A DNA stretch of 52,372 nt from a bacterium (GCA_004562765.1 SFRL01000025.1:1-52372), one strand, 5' to 3'. Positions 23,446-32,817 are shown, counted from the stretch's first letter. The notes: generated by a model not told the origin, from the sequence alone. Numbers and translations: made by a program.

Positions 23446-24933
23446 ATGAGAATAAATTTTGAACAGCTAAAAAAAGCATCTTTAAAACAAAAACTGGGGC
23501 TTCTCGTCAGTGTGGCAATGCTGCCGTTTCTGGTGATGTCCGTCTATCTGCTCGTGTCGCTGAGGGGTTACAGCGAAGCGTATGACAGTATTGTCAGCAA
23601 CATGATGATCGCGAATAACTACAACCTGGACTTCCGGGACGAGCTGGATGAGAGTATCTATCGTCTGGTGGCGGGCAGCATCACACTCGACAATATTGAT
23701 GATGACGATACGGTCAAAGATCCTTACGAGCTGGTACAGAAGCTGCGCAGGGATTTCAGCGCTCTTGTGAACATCACGACTGATCGGGAGAGCCGGTTGT
23801 GGCTGCAGAGTCTGCTGCGCAACCTGGATACGCTGGAAGACCGTATTGACGACATCAAGTACAACCTGGACGAGGGAGGGCATTATGATGAAAACATGGA
23901 GATGCTCGACAACAACATCTATATTCTGACAGAGTTGATCCAGGATGATATCCAGTACTATATCTACTATCAGACCCGCAGCATGAACAACTTAAAACTG
24001 CAGCTGAACGCGCAGGTGGAACAGTTCCTGCTTGCTTTTGGCGTGATGCTGGCGGTGATCCTTTTGCTCGTACTGCTGATCGTGGCGCAGACCGTGAGCG
24101 GTATCGTGCGTCCCATCGAGCGTCTGCGGCAGGTGACCGGGGCGGTTGCACACGGAGATTTTGAGGCACGGGCGGAGACGACCGGTCCTGCGGAGATCGC
24201 GGATCTGTCCGGTTCCATCAACGACATGACCGTGCATTTAGAGGCAATGGTGAGCAAGATCAAGGAGGATGAGAGCAAAATGCGTCATGCGGAGCTGCGC
24301 CTTTTGCAGGAGCAGATCAATCCGCACTTCTTATATAATACGCTGGATACGATCGTCTGGCTGATCGAGAGTGATTCCACGGATGAGGCGGTGGACATGG
24401 TCGTCTCGCTGTCGCAGTTTTTCCGTCTGGTGCTGAGCCACGGCGCAGAGTACATATCGATCCGGGAGGAAGAGCAGCATATCAGAAGCTATTTAAAGAT
24501 CCAGCAGGCGCGTTATCATGATATTCTGGATTATGAGATCGATATGGATCCTGCGATCTATCCGTATAAGATCCTGAAGCTGACCCTTCAGCCGTTAGTG
24601 GAAAATGCCCTCTACCACGGCATCAAGTACAAGCGCGCGATGGGTAAGATCACGATCACCGGAAGGATGCAGGAGCGGCGGATCGTTTTGGCGGTACAGG
24701 ACAACGGTGTTGGCATGGAGCCTGAAAAACTGGCACATCTGCGCAGGGAGATCGAGCGTCCCTGCAAGGATACGGAGGGCGGATTTGGGCTTGCAAATGT
24801 CAATGAGCGCATCCGCATGTACTTTGGAGATTACTATGGCATGCAGATCGATTCTGTACAGGGCGAGGGGACAACGGTGACCGTGACGATCCCGGCATTG
24901 CAGACTCCGCCGAAGGAAGAACGGAGGGCATAG
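23446..24933 (+). CDS. YesM-type sensor histidine kinase
   Basis: A 495-residue membrane kinase. Two transmembrane segments flank an extracytoplasmic domain of about 150 residues, followed by a HAMP domain (VSGIVRPIERLRQVTGAV), the His_kinase box EQINPHFLYNTLDTIVWL with the phospho-accepting His near residue 294, and an ATPase domain with N box PLVENALYHGIKYK and G box GGFGLANVNERI. The extracytoplasmic region would contact the anchored sugar-binding protein encoded next. The start lies immediately after a terminator hairpin; a TTG at 23410 is an unlikely alternative. Confidence 0.9.
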   Translation: MRINFEQLKKASLKQKLGLLVSVAMLPFLVMSVYLLVSLRGYSEAYDSIVSNMMIANNYNLDFRDELDESIYRLVAGSITLDNIDDDDTVKDPYELVQKLRRDFSALVNITTDRESRLWLQSLLRNLDTLEDRIDDIKYNLDEGGHYDENMEMLDNNIYILTELIQDDIQYYIYYQTRSMNNLKLQLNAQVEQFLLAFGVMLAVILLLVLLIVAQTVSGIVRPIERLRQVTGAVAHGDFEARAETTGPAEIADLSGSINDMTVHLEAMVSKIKEDESKMRHAELRLLQEQINPHFLYNTLDTIVWLIESDSTDEAVDMVVSLSQFFRLVLSHGAEYISIREEEQHIRSYLKIQQARYHDILDYEIDMDPAIYPYKILKLTLQPLVENALYHGIKYKRAMGKITITGRMQERRIVLAVQDNGVGMEPEKLAHLRREIERPCKDTEGGFGLANVNERIRMYFGDYYGMQIDSVQGEGTTVTVTIPALQTPPKEERRA

Positions 24934-24938
24934 GCAGT

Positions 24939-25970
24939 ATGAAAAACGAAAAACGGCTGGTGATGGCGCTGGTTGTGCTGGTTGTCATGTTTCTGGTACT
25001 TCTGGGCGCAAGCGGTGACTTCGGAAGCGCAACACCGCAGCAGACGACGGAGGATGAGAGCAGTCTGGCGGATGAGGACCTGATCGTGGTGGGCTTTTCG
25101 CAGCTGGGCAGCGAGTCGGTCTGGCGTGCGACACACACGGCCTCCATTCAGAATGCGCTCTCGAAGGAAAACGGATTTTTCCTGCAATACAGCAATGCAA
25201 GACAGAAACAGGAAAATCAGATCAAGGCGATCCGCGGTTTCATTTCCCAGCGGGTGGACTATATCGTCTTTTCACCTCTTATGGAGGATGGCTGGGAGAC
25301 GGTGCTCACAGAAGCTAAGGATGCAGGTATTCCGGTCATTCTCGTAGACCGGAAGATCTCAGGTTCTTCAGATCTGTATACGACCTTTATCGGAAGTGAT
25401 ATGGAGGAGGAAGGACGCAAGGCAGGTCTTTGGCTGGAGAATGATCTGGCGAGAAGAGGCCGTGCAGATGATCCGCTGAATATCGTGGTGCTGACAGGTC
25501 CGTTCGGGTCCACCTCGCAGATCGGCAGAAGCCGTGGTTTTATGCAGGTGGCATCCCAACATGAATCATGGAAGATCCTGGCGCAGGAGTCGGGAGATTT
25601 TACCGTTGTGAAAGGCAAGGAGGTCATGGCGAAGCTGTTGCGCCAATATGAGGATATTGATGTTGTAGTCAGCCAGAATGATGAAATGACCTTTGGCGCG
25701 ATGGAGGCGATCGCTGAGGCAGGGCTGACAACCGGTATCTATGGGAAGATGAAAATGATCTCTTTTGATGGGGTAAAGGATGCGTTAGAGCTTGTGGACT
25801 CCGGAAAGATCAATTGTGATGTGGAATGCAATCCGCTTCAGGGAGAGCTGCTTGCGGAGGTGATCAAAAAGCTGGAGGCAGGCGAGCGGGTTGAAAAAGA
25901 ATATTTTGTGGATGAACTTGTGTTTACAAAGAATAATGTCAGTGACTATCTGAGTGACAGAGTATATTAA
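24939..25970 (+). CDS. Membrane-anchored sugar-binding co-sensor (XylFII-like)
   Basis: A 343-residue periplasmic-binding-fold protein (Peripla_BP_4) with one N-terminal membrane segment (VMALVVLVVMFLVLLG) and no lipobox, so it stays on the membrane. It is related over its length to the transporter lipoprotein at 29056 (shared DAGIPVILVDRKI/DAGVSVILFDRTI, SDLYTTFIGSDM, NCDVECNPLQ/YDGQCNPFQ). Its position between kinase and response regulator, with GGAGGG at the end of the kinase gene, suggests that it binds a pentose or furanose and signals through the kinase, as XylFII does with LytS/YesN in Clostridium beijerinckii. Confidence 0.85.
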   Translation: MKNEKRLVMALVVLVVMFLVLLGASGDFGSATPQQTTEDESSLADEDLIVVGFSQLGSESVWRATHTASIQNALSKENGFFLQYSNARQKQENQIKAIRGFISQRVDYIVFSPLMEDGWETVLTEAKDAGIPVILVDRKISGSSDLYTTFIGSDMEEEGRKAGLWLENDLARRGRADDPLNIVVLTGPFGSTSQIGRSRGFMQVASQHESWKILAQESGDFTVVKGKEVMAKLLRQYEDIDVVVSQNDEMTFGAMEAIAEAGLTTGIYGKMKMISFDGVKDALELVDSGKINCDVECNPLQGELLAEVIKKLEAGERVEKEYFVDELVFTKNNVSDYLSDRVY

Positions 25971-25981
25971 AGGGGTAAGAG

Positions 25982-27550
25982 ATGTTAAAGGTATTTTTAG
26001 TAGAAGATGAGAGCGTGGTGCGCGAGGCATTGCGTGACAATATTCCGTGGCAGCAGTACGGTTATCGGTTTGTGGGAGAGGCCGGGGACGGTGAGATGGC
26101 GCTGCCGCTCATTCGAAAGACGGTGCCGGATGTGTTGATCACGGATATCAAGATGCCGTTTATGGACGGACTGGCGCTCAGCCATATCGTGAAGAGTGAG
26201 TATCCGGACATGAAGATCATCATCATCAGCGGTTACGATGATTTTGACTATGCCAGACAGGCGATCTCTGAGGGTGTGGATGAGTATCTTTTGAAACCGA
26301 TCACGCGCAGATCGCTGCAGAAAGCGCTCTCTGAGATCCGCGAAAAGATCGAGGCGGAGCAGGAGCAGAAAAACTATGTAAAAAAATTCCAAAATGAGAT
26401 GCAGCAGTATGAGCAGTATGCGCTGCGCAGCTTTTTCGAGAAGGTGTTCGAGGGAAAACTGTCGGCACAGGAGTTGTACGAGGAGGCTGGTAAACAGGGA
26501 CTGGACATCAATGCTTCCGGTTACAACCTGATCCTGTTCGGCGTACAGGAGGATGAGAGCCGTGAGGAACTGCTGCGCTATTTTCTGCGGTTCCCGGAAT
26601 GTCTGGTGTTTCGCTGGAACATGAACACCTACGGTGTACTTTTGATGGGTGATGCGGACAGTCTGAGCGAGCGCACGAATACGCATCTGGACTATATTAA
26701 AAAAGTCTGTGAACAGTCGAAGGATCAGGAGTGGTACGTGGCCGCCGGTATACCGGTGGAGCGTTTCAGTCAGCTGTCTGACTGCTATAAGCGGGTCAAC
26801 CATATTTACGCATACCGCTATCTGACTCCGGAGAAGCATGTTTTGACAGAGGAGTTGACGGAGGATGAGGGCGCAGCGACCGGCGGCAGTTTTGGCGCAC
26901 TGGATGCAAATAAGGTGGATCCGGAGATCATCCGCGGATTTTTAAACAACGGTCAGCGCACAGAGGTGGATGAGTTCGTCGGCAGCTATATGCAGGGGCT
27001 CGGAGAGGCGGTTGTCTCACGTCTGTTCCGGGATTATCTTCTGCTCAACATCCAGTTCACGACGCAGGCATTTGTTGAGAGCATCGGCTGCAAGCAGGAG
27101 GAGTTCTTAGAGACGGTGGGGGCAGACCGGATCCATGAGATGGTGACCGGGCCGGACACGATGGCGGATTACGTGCGTGCGCTTCTGATGGAGGCACTGC
27201 GGCTGCGGGATGAAAAACAGCAGACACAGGGAAAGAAAGTATTACAGAATGCACTTGATTATATTGAAGAGAATTATATGCAGACTACGCTGAACCTGAA
27301 CGAGGTTGCGCAGGCAACCGGTATGAGTCCCAACTATTTCAGCGGATTGTTTTCACAGGAAATGAAGATGACATTTGTGGAGTATGTGACAAACAAGCGA
27401 ATGGAGCAGGCAAAGCGTCTGCTTCGGGAGAGCGACCAGTCCTCTGCACAGATCGCTGCGGCAGTGGGCTATAAAGATGCCCACTACTTCAGCTTTGTGT
27501 TCAAAAAGACGGTGGGGGTTTCTCCGCGAGACTGGCGCGCAAAGCAGTAA
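25982..27550 (+). CDS. YesN-type response regulator with AraC DNA-binding domain
   Basis: A 522-residue regulator. The receiver domain has VEDESVVREALRDNIPW, phospho-acceptor D in LITDIKMPFMDG near residue 55, Ser in IIISGYDDFD and K in YLLKPITR. A middle region of about 250 residues contains a coiled coil. The C-terminal AraC domain has two HTHs (NLNEVAQATGMSPNYFSGLF and SAQIAAAVGYKDAHYFS). With the kinase and co-sensor it completes a three-component system, probably activating the ABC transporter beginning at 29056. It ends 11 bases from the convergent repressor gene. Confidence 0.92.
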   Translation: MLKVFLVEDESVVREALRDNIPWQQYGYRFVGEAGDGEMALPLIRKTVPDVLITDIKMPFMDGLALSHIVKSEYPDMKIIIISGYDDFDYARQAISEGVDEYLLKPITRRSLQKALSEIREKIEAEQEQKNYVKKFQNEMQQYEQYALRSFFEKVFEGKLSAQELYEEAGKQGLDINASGYNLILFGVQEDESREELLRYFLRFPECLVFRWNMNTYGVLLMGDADSLSERTNTHLDYIKKVCEQSKDQEWYVAAGIPVERFSQLSDCYKRVNHIYAYRYLTPEKHVLTEELTEDEGAATGGSFGALDANKVDPEIIRGFLNNGQRTEVDEFVGSYMQGLGEAVVSRLFRDYLLLNIQFTTQAFVESIGCKQEEFLETVGADRIHEMVTGPDTMADYVRALLMEALRLRDEKQQTQGKKVLQNALDYIEENYMQTTLNLNEVAQATGMSPNYFSGLFSQEMKMTFVEYVTNKRMEQAKRLLRESDQSSAQIAAAVGYKDAHYFSFVFKKTVGVSPRDWRAKQ

Positions 27551-27561
27551 ACGGAAGCCGG

Positions 27562-28647
27562 CTATCCCAGTGACGCGCAACTGCCGCGCTCGACGATCTC
27601 AAAGGGCAGCGAGACAGAGGGAGCAGTTCCTCCGCGCATCTGCGCAAGCAGCGCATCAGCGGCAGTGACAGCAAGCTCAGAACTGGTTTTATGAGCGAGA
27701 GACGTGAGCCCGGGTTCGGAGAATTCACACAGGAAGCTGTTGTCGAAGCTCACGACGCTCACATCTTCAGGCACATTCTTTCCGGCGCGTGTAAGTTCTT
27801 TGACGAGCCAGTAGGCAATTTCATCATCCTGACAAATGACGGCAGAACAGGCACCGAGATTCTGGCGGATAAAATCCGCGAGAAATCCGGTTGCCTGTTT
27901 TTTTTGCAGTGCCAGAAGTTCTGCTGAGGAATACCAGCGGATACAGTTGTCATCCCACAGAATATCTGCGGCGGCACATGCAGAGGTAAAGCCGATATAG
28001 CGTTCTGAGCCGGCGTGCGTGTCATGGCGGAAAATACCGGCGATCCGGGTGTGCTTTTTGTCGATCAGATACTGTGTCAGCTGCGCGGCACCGGAAAAAT
28101 CATCCTCTGCAATGACCGTGCGGGGCGGAAAATTGCCATAGACGGCGTGCAGAAAGACGGTGGGGAGCTGCCCCGCCCAAAGTTTTTCGTACAGATCCAG
28201 ATTGGGGTTAGGCAGCGCGCTTTTTACCGGGTCTGCGATCAGACCGCGCAGAGGGACTGACTGCAGCTGCTGCAGGATCGCGCGCTCTTTTGCCACACTG
28301 TATCCGGTCAGGTAAAAGGAGACGGCAAAGCCTTCCTTGATCAGCGGTGCCTGCAGATCGCTTCGAAGTCTGGCGTAGGTGTAGTCATTGTCAGTCGGCA
28401 GAAGGACTGCGATCCGGTTGTGGGAAGCATCCGGATGAAGGCCGGTAGCATATGCGCCGCTGCCCTGACGGCGTTCGATCAGACCTTCGGATTCCAGTAC
28501 ATGAAGTGCCTGACGTACGGTCTGACGGCTGACCCCATAAAGGGCGCACAGTTCCTTCTCCGTGGGAAGCTTGGTTGTTCGGATGCGGTTTTCGCCGGTG
28601 AGTTGTGCGCGCAGACGGTCTGCGATGCGTTGATATTTTGGAATCAT
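27562..28647 (-). CDS. Second GntR-LacI (AraR-like) repressor
   Basis: A 361-residue protein of the same architecture as the araR product: GntR winged helix (KLPTEKELCALYGVSRQTVRQAL) and LacI-like sensor domain (GLIADPVKSALPNPN, AVICQDDEIAYWLV, VSFDNSFLCEFSEPGLTSLAHK). GGAGG lies six bases before the ATG. It is divergent from the ABC transporter operon across a 408-bp spacer that contains ACAA/TTGT-type sites, so it is a likely repressor of that operon and of itself. Its inducer may be arabinose or a related sugar. Confidence 0.88.
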   Translation of the reverse strand: MIPKYQRIADRLRAQLTGENRIRTTKLPTEKELCALYGVSRQTVRQALHVLESEGLIERRQGSGAYATGLHPDASHNRIAVLLPTDNDYTYARLRSDLQAPLIKEGFAVSFYLTGYSVAKERAILQQLQSVPLRGLIADPVKSALPNPNLDLYEKLWAGQLPTVFLHAVYGNFPPRTVIAEDDFSGAAQLTQYLIDKKHTRIAGIFRHDTHAGSERYIGFTSACAAADILWDDNCIRWYSSAELLALQKKQATGFLADFIRQNLGACSAVICQDDEIAYWLVKELTRAGKNVPEDVSVVSFDNSFLCEFSEPGLTSLAHKTSSELAVTAADALLAQMRGGTAPSVSLPFEIVERGSCASLG

Positions 28648-28871
28648 GGGTATCCTCCGGTAAAATATTTACTGTTTTTCTTAGATTTTTTACATACCGG
28701 TTTGAAAATTTCACCTGATAAAAGTCAGTAAATCGGAAAAAAACATCATAAAATAAAGTGTTTTGCCAACTTTAACAATGAAAATAATGGAAAAATCCGG
28801 CAGTGGGTTCGTAAAAAATTCAATGTTCGGATGAAAAAATCGTAAAATTTTCAACCTATTTTCATTAAAAC

Positions 28872-28917
28872 ACAAATTTGTATTGAATTCCACTGAAAAA
28901 GTAAAAAATTTGTATTG
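28872..28917. promoter_or_regulatory. Palindrome plus 12-bp direct repeats upstream of the transporter
   Basis: ACAAATTTGT (28872-28881) is a perfect 10-bp palindrome, and AAATTTGTATTG occurs at 28874-28885 and again at 28906-28917, exactly 32 bases (three helical turns) apart. The palindrome resembles the ACAA-n-TTGT operator at 15609; the direct repeats suit an AraC-type response regulator. They end 39 bases before the -35. The rest of the 28648-28956 spacer is AT-rich without a gene. Confidence 0.5.
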
Positions 28918-28956
28918 TTCAACAAACCAAAACTGGGAAAAGTAAACAATTTCCGG

Positions 28957-28984
28957 TTGAATTAAACTTTAGGATTCGTATAAT
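28957..28984 (+). promoter_or_regulatory. Promoter of the CUT2 transporter operon
   Basis: TTGAAT (28957-28962), a 16-base spacer and TATAAT (28979-28984). The expected leader carries a TGTAAGG/CCTTACA hairpin at 28991-29012 shortly after the start of transcription. Confidence 0.7.
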
Positions 28985-29055
28985 GAAACATGTAAGGACG
29001 AAACACCTTACAAAAACAAATAAAAAGGAACTACTATTAAGGGAGGAAACAAAAA

Positions 29056-30123
29056 ATGAAGAAGAAAGTATTAGCAAGCTTACTTACAGTAGCTATGGCA
29101 GCAACCATGTTAGTTGGATGCGGATCTAAGGCAGAAGCTCCGGCAGATGCACCTGCAGCAGAGGAGAAAGCAGAAGAGCCTGCAGCAGAGGAGCCCGCAG
29201 CAGAGGAGCCTGCAGCAGAAGAGCCTGCAGCAGACGACGGCGCACTCATCAAGGTTGGTATCATCAATAACGACCCCAACGAGTCCGGATATCGTACAGC
29301 TAACGATAAGGATATGAAGGAGTTCTTCACCGAGGCAAACGGCTATGAGGCATCTTTCGCATACAGCTTAAAGAACGACGAGCAGATCGCAGCAGCTCAG
29401 AAGTTCATCACTGACGGCGTTGACTACTTACTGTTATCCGCAGCTGATACAGCTGGTTGGGATTCTGTATTACAGGATGCAAAGGATGCAGGTGTTAGCG
29501 TAATCTTATTCGACCGTACCATCGACGCAAGCGAAGATCTGTATGAGGCATCTATCGTTTCAGATATGGCTAAAGAAGGACAGACCGCTGTTGACTGGTT
29601 AGCAGGACAGGGACTTGATGAGTACAATGTAATCCATATCCAGGGTGTTATGGGATCTGCAGCTCAGAAGGGTCGTTCAGGAGCTTTAGATGACAAGGTA
29701 GCAGCTGAGTCTAACTGGAATATCGTTGCACAGCAGACCGCTGAGTGGAACGCAGAGAAGGCACAGCAGATCGTTCAGTCCGTAATCGATTCAGGAAAGT
29801 CTTTCAACGTTATCTACGCTGAGAACGACGATATGGCTAAGGGTGCTGTAGCAGCTCTTGACAAGGCAAACATCTCTCACGGTGTTGGCAAGGACGTCAT
29901 CGTAATGGGCTTTGACTGCAACAAGTGGGCATTAGAGGAGCTGTTAGCTCAGAACTGGAACTACGACGGACAGTGCAATCCTTTCCAGGCAGCATACATC
30001 GATACCATCATCAAGAAGCTTGAGGCTGGCGAGAGCATTGGTGAGAAGGTAGTTGTTATGGACGAGAAGGGCTTCGACGCTTCTACTATTACTCAGGATG
30101 ATGTTGATACTTACGGAATCTAA
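29056..30123 (+). CDS. Sugar ABC transporter substrate-binding lipoprotein (CUT2, YtfQ-like)
   Basis: A 355-residue lipoprotein: signal peptide with lipobox LVGC near residue 22, then a Glu-Pro-Ala linker made of EEPAA repeats (about 35-60), then the ribose/galactofuranose-type binding domain (VGIINNDPNESGYRTAN, DGVDYLLLSAADTAGW, FDRTIDASEDLY, MGFDCNKWALEELL). It would capture L-arabinose or a related furanose at the cell surface. GGGAGG precedes the start. The biased, uniform codon use (GCA, TTA, GAG) suggests heavy expression. A terminator follows before the ATPase gene, consistent with excess production of binding protein. Confidence 0.92.
   Translation: MKKKVLASLLTVAMAATMLVGCGSKAEAPADAPAAEEKAEEPAAEEPAAEEPAAEEPAADDGALIKVGIINNDPNESGYRTANDKDMKEFFTEANGYEASFAYSLKNDEQIAAAQKFITDGVDYLLLSAADTAGWDSVLQDAKDAGVSVILFDRTIDASEDLYEASIVSDMAKEGQTAVDWLAGQGLDEYNVIHIQGVMGSAAQKGRSGALDDKVAAESNWNIVAQQTAEWNAEKAQQIVQSVIDSGKSFNVIYAENDDMAKGAVAALDKANISHGVGKDVIVMGFDCNKWALEELLAQNWNYDGQCNPFQAAYIDTIIKKLEAGESIGEKVVVMDEKGFDASTITQDDVDTYGI
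29155..29236 (+). repeat. 15-bp tandem repeats encoding the lipoprotein linker
   Basis: About four to five copies of a GCAGCAGAGGAGCCT-like unit encode the AAEEP linker. The copies differ mainly at third positions. Copy number change would lengthen or shorten the tether by five residues without a frameshift. Confidence 0.8.
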
Positions 30124-30154
30124 TTCGCAGTATATTTAATCCAATAAATCATAG

Positions 30155-30188
30155 GGCGCGGTACGCGGAATAAGTGCCGCGCCTTTTT
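30155..30188 (+). terminator. Intra-operon terminator between binding protein and ATPase genes
   Basis: GGCGCGGTAC pairs with GTGCCGCGCC (one T-G pair) around nine bases and is followed by TTTTT. Partial readthrough would give more binding protein than transporter core. Confidence 0.8.
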
Positions 30189-30226
30189 AACAGGAAAATA
30201 ACAACAAAAAAGGAGTGAATGCACAG

Positions 30227-31750
30227 GTGAAAGAGAAATCTGTATTGGAAATGAGAGGAATATGCAAGAGCTTCCCCGGCGTTCGCGCTCTGCATGATGT
30301 GGACTTTACTTTATGTGAAGGCGAGATCCACGCGCTGATGGGTGAGAACGGTGCGGGAAAATCCACCTTGATCAAGGTGCTCACCGGTGTCTATGAAAAA
30401 GACGAAGGCGAAATCTTCCTGAAGGGAATGGACAAGGCGGCTGTCATCCGTTCACCGCAGGATGCGCAAAAACTTGGCATAAGCACAGTGTACCAGGAGA
30501 TTACCCTGTGCCCGAACCTTTCTGTTGCTGAAAATATGTACATAGGTCGTGATGAACAAAAGGGCGTGAGCTGGAAGAAAATGAACGCGAATGCAGATAA
30601 GATCCTGCAGACGCTTGATATTCCGGCAAAGGCAAACAGACAGCTTTCCAATTATTCCATCGCGATCCAGCAGATGGTAGCGATTGCAAGAGCCGTTGAC
30701 ATGGAATGTAAGGTGTTGATCCTGGATGAGCCTACGTCATCTCTGGATGAGCAGGAAGTAGAGAAACTTTTTGGTCTGATGCGCGATCTGCGCGCGAAGG
30801 GTGTAGGAATCATCTTTGTTACCCACTTCCTCGATCAGGTATATGAGGTGTGTGACAAGATCACCGTACTTCGTGACGGCGGACTGGTTGGCGAATATGA
30901 GATCGCAGATCTTCCCCGCGTGAAACTGGTAGCAAAGATGCTCGGTAAAGAGCTGGATGATATGTCTGATATCAAGACGGACACTATCTCCTACAGTGGT
31001 GATGACGCGGATACAAAGATCTTTGAGGCAGAAGGTCTGCAGAGTAATGCAGGTATCAAGCCGTTTAACTTCTACATCAAGAAGGGTGAGGTCAACGGAT
31101 TTACCGGTCTGCTGGGTTCCGGTCGAAGCGAGTGCGTGCGTGCCATTTTTGGAGCTGATCACGTGATCGGCGGTTCTGTAAAGAAAAACGGCAAGACGAT
31201 AAAGATAAAGAAACCCATCGATGCGATGAAACAGGGTATTGCATATCTGCCTGAGGATCGAAAGATTGATGGTATTATTGGAGATCTGTCTGTACGGGAT
31301 AATATCATTCTCGCACAGCAGGTACTGAAAGGCTTCTTACATCCCTATTCAAAGGCAGAGGCTCAGAAGATCGCAGAGGAGTATATCAAGCTGATCGAGA
31401 TCAAGACTGCTTCCGCAGACACACCGATCAAGTCACTTTCCGGTGGTAACCAGCAGAAGGTAATCCTTGCAAGATGGCTGCTGACACATCCGGAGTATCT
31501 GATCTTAGACGAGCCGACTCGTGGTATTGATGTTGGAACAAAGATCGAGATCCAGAAATTAGTATTAAAGCTGGCATCAGAGGGTATGAGTGTGACATTT
31601 ATCTCTTCTGAAACGGATGAGATGATCCGTACCTGTTCACGTCTGATCGTCATGAGAGACCGCCGCGTGGTTGGAGAACTTGGCAGTGACGAACTGACGC
31701 AGAATAAGATTATGAGTACCATTGCGGGAGGTGACAACAATGGAAAATAA
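30227..31750 (+). CDS. Sugar ABC transporter ATP-binding protein (two-domain, CUT2)
   Basis: A 507-residue ATPase with two fused nucleotide-binding domains as in MglA/RbsA/YtfR. First domain: Walker A GENGAGKSTLIK, signature LSNYSIAIQQMVAIARA (degenerate), Walker B VLILDEPTSSLDE. Second: LLGSGRSE (degenerate Walker A), LSGGNQQKVILARWL, LILDEPTRGIDVG. I chose the GTG at 30227, with AAGGAG about 11 bases before it, over a GTG that overlaps the ribosome binding site. The next gene overlaps by 11 bases. Confidence 0.9.
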   Translation: MKEKSVLEMRGICKSFPGVRALHDVDFTLCEGEIHALMGENGAGKSTLIKVLTGVYEKDEGEIFLKGMDKAAVIRSPQDAQKLGISTVYQEITLCPNLSVAENMYIGRDEQKGVSWKKMNANADKILQTLDIPAKANRQLSNYSIAIQQMVAIARAVDMECKVLILDEPTSSLDEQEVEKLFGLMRDLRAKGVGIIFVTHFLDQVYEVCDKITVLRDGGLVGEYEIADLPRVKLVAKMLGKELDDMSDIKTDTISYSGDDADTKIFEAEGLQSNAGIKPFNFYIKKGEVNGFTGLLGSGRSECVRAIFGADHVIGGSVKKNGKTIKIKKPIDAMKQGIAYLPEDRKIDGIIGDLSVRDNIILAQQVLKGFLHPYSKAEAQKIAEEYIKLIEIKTASADTPIKSLSGGNQQKVILARWLLTHPEYLILDEPTRGIDVGTKIEIQKLVLKLASEGMSVTFISSETDEMIRTCSRLIVMRDRRVVGELGSDELTQNKIMSTIAGGDNNGK

Positions 31751-32816
31751 GAAGAGTATCGGAGCATTTTTCTCCGGACTGGTAAAACAGCAGGTATTTA
31801 TTCCGCTGGCAGCATTGCTGATCCTTGCATTATTCAATTTGATCATGGACCCGTCATTCTTTAAGATCACTCTGGGACACAACGCTGTCGGAGATCCGGT
31901 ATTGAACGGTTATCTGATCACGATCCTGGACTACGGCTCAGAGCTGGCGATCCTTGCAATTGGTATGACATTAGTTACTGCAGCTTCCGGTGGACAGGAC
32001 ATTTCTGTCGGCGCTACGATCGCGATCGCAGGTTCTGTGATCCTGCGCATGCTCTGCGGCGGTCAGACAACAACTGACACCTATCAGACACCGCTTATTG
32101 TAGCATTTCTTGTTGCAGTGCTGGCATCTATGGCAGCCGGTGCATTTAACGGCGCACTGGTCGCCTACTTCCGGATCCAGCCGATGATCGCGACATTGAT
32201 CCTGTTTACCGCAGGTCGCTCCATCGCAGCGTGGGTCAACAACAATGAGCTGCCGATCGTAAATGTGGACAGCTTCGGATATTTCGGTGGATATATACCC
32301 GGTGTGCCGATTCCGACTCCGTTCTTCATCGCTATGATCTGCGTGGTTGTGATCGCACTGGTTATGAAGTTTACAAACCTGAGATTATATACACAGGCAG
32401 TCGGTATCAACGAGAGCGCATCCAGATTAAATGGTCTGAACCCTGAGTTTATCAAGTTCATCTCATTTGTAATCCTCGGTGTGTGTGTTGCTGTTGTAGG
32501 TCTGATCAAGGTCAGCCGTCTGTCAACGATCAACTATTCCGTAGTTGCAAAGGACATTGAGATGGATGCCATTCTGGCAGTCGCTCTGGGCGGAAATGCT
32601 CTGGGCGGTGGTAAGTTCAATATCTGGGCTTCTATCCTCGGCGCATATGTCATTCAGTTCCTGACAACGACTCTGTACAAGTTTGAGGTACAGTCCGACG
32701 CACTTCCTGCATACAAGGCAGTTGTCGTTATCGTATTAGTTGTTCTGAGTGCACCGATCGTGAGAGAGAAGCTTGCTTCACTCAGCAAAAAGATGAAAAC
32801 AAAGGAGGTAGCATAA
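31740..32816 (+). CDS. Sugar ABC transporter permease 1 (CUT2)
   Basis: A 358-residue permease of the RbsC/YtfT type with eight to ten membrane segments. The loop motif LALGGNALGGGKFNIWASILGAYVIQ and the N-terminal GQDISVGATIAIAGSV are typical. The ATG at 31740 lies inside the end of the ATPase gene with GGGAGGTG before it, showing translational coupling. Forms a heterodimer with the next permease. Confidence 0.9.
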   Translation: MENKKSIGAFFSGLVKQQVFIPLAALLILALFNLIMDPSFFKITLGHNAVGDPVLNGYLITILDYGSELAILAIGMTLVTAASGGQDISVGATIAIAGSVILRMLCGGQTTTDTYQTPLIVAFLVAVLASMAAGAFNGALVAYFRIQPMIATLILFTAGRSIAAWVNNNELPIVNVDSFGYFGGYIPGVPIPTPFFIAMICVVVIALVMKFTNLRLYTQAVGINESASRLNGLNPEFIKFISFVILGVCVAVVGLIKVSRLSTINYSVVAKDIEMDAILAVALGGNALGGGKFNIWASILGAYVIQFLTTTLYKFEVQSDALPAYKAVVVIVLVVLSAPIVREKLASLSKKMKTKEVA

Positions 32817-32817
32817 C

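Noticed and set aside
29037..29330. Ala/Ser-rich minus-strand frame
   Set aside because: It is the antisense reading of the lipoprotein linker repeats.
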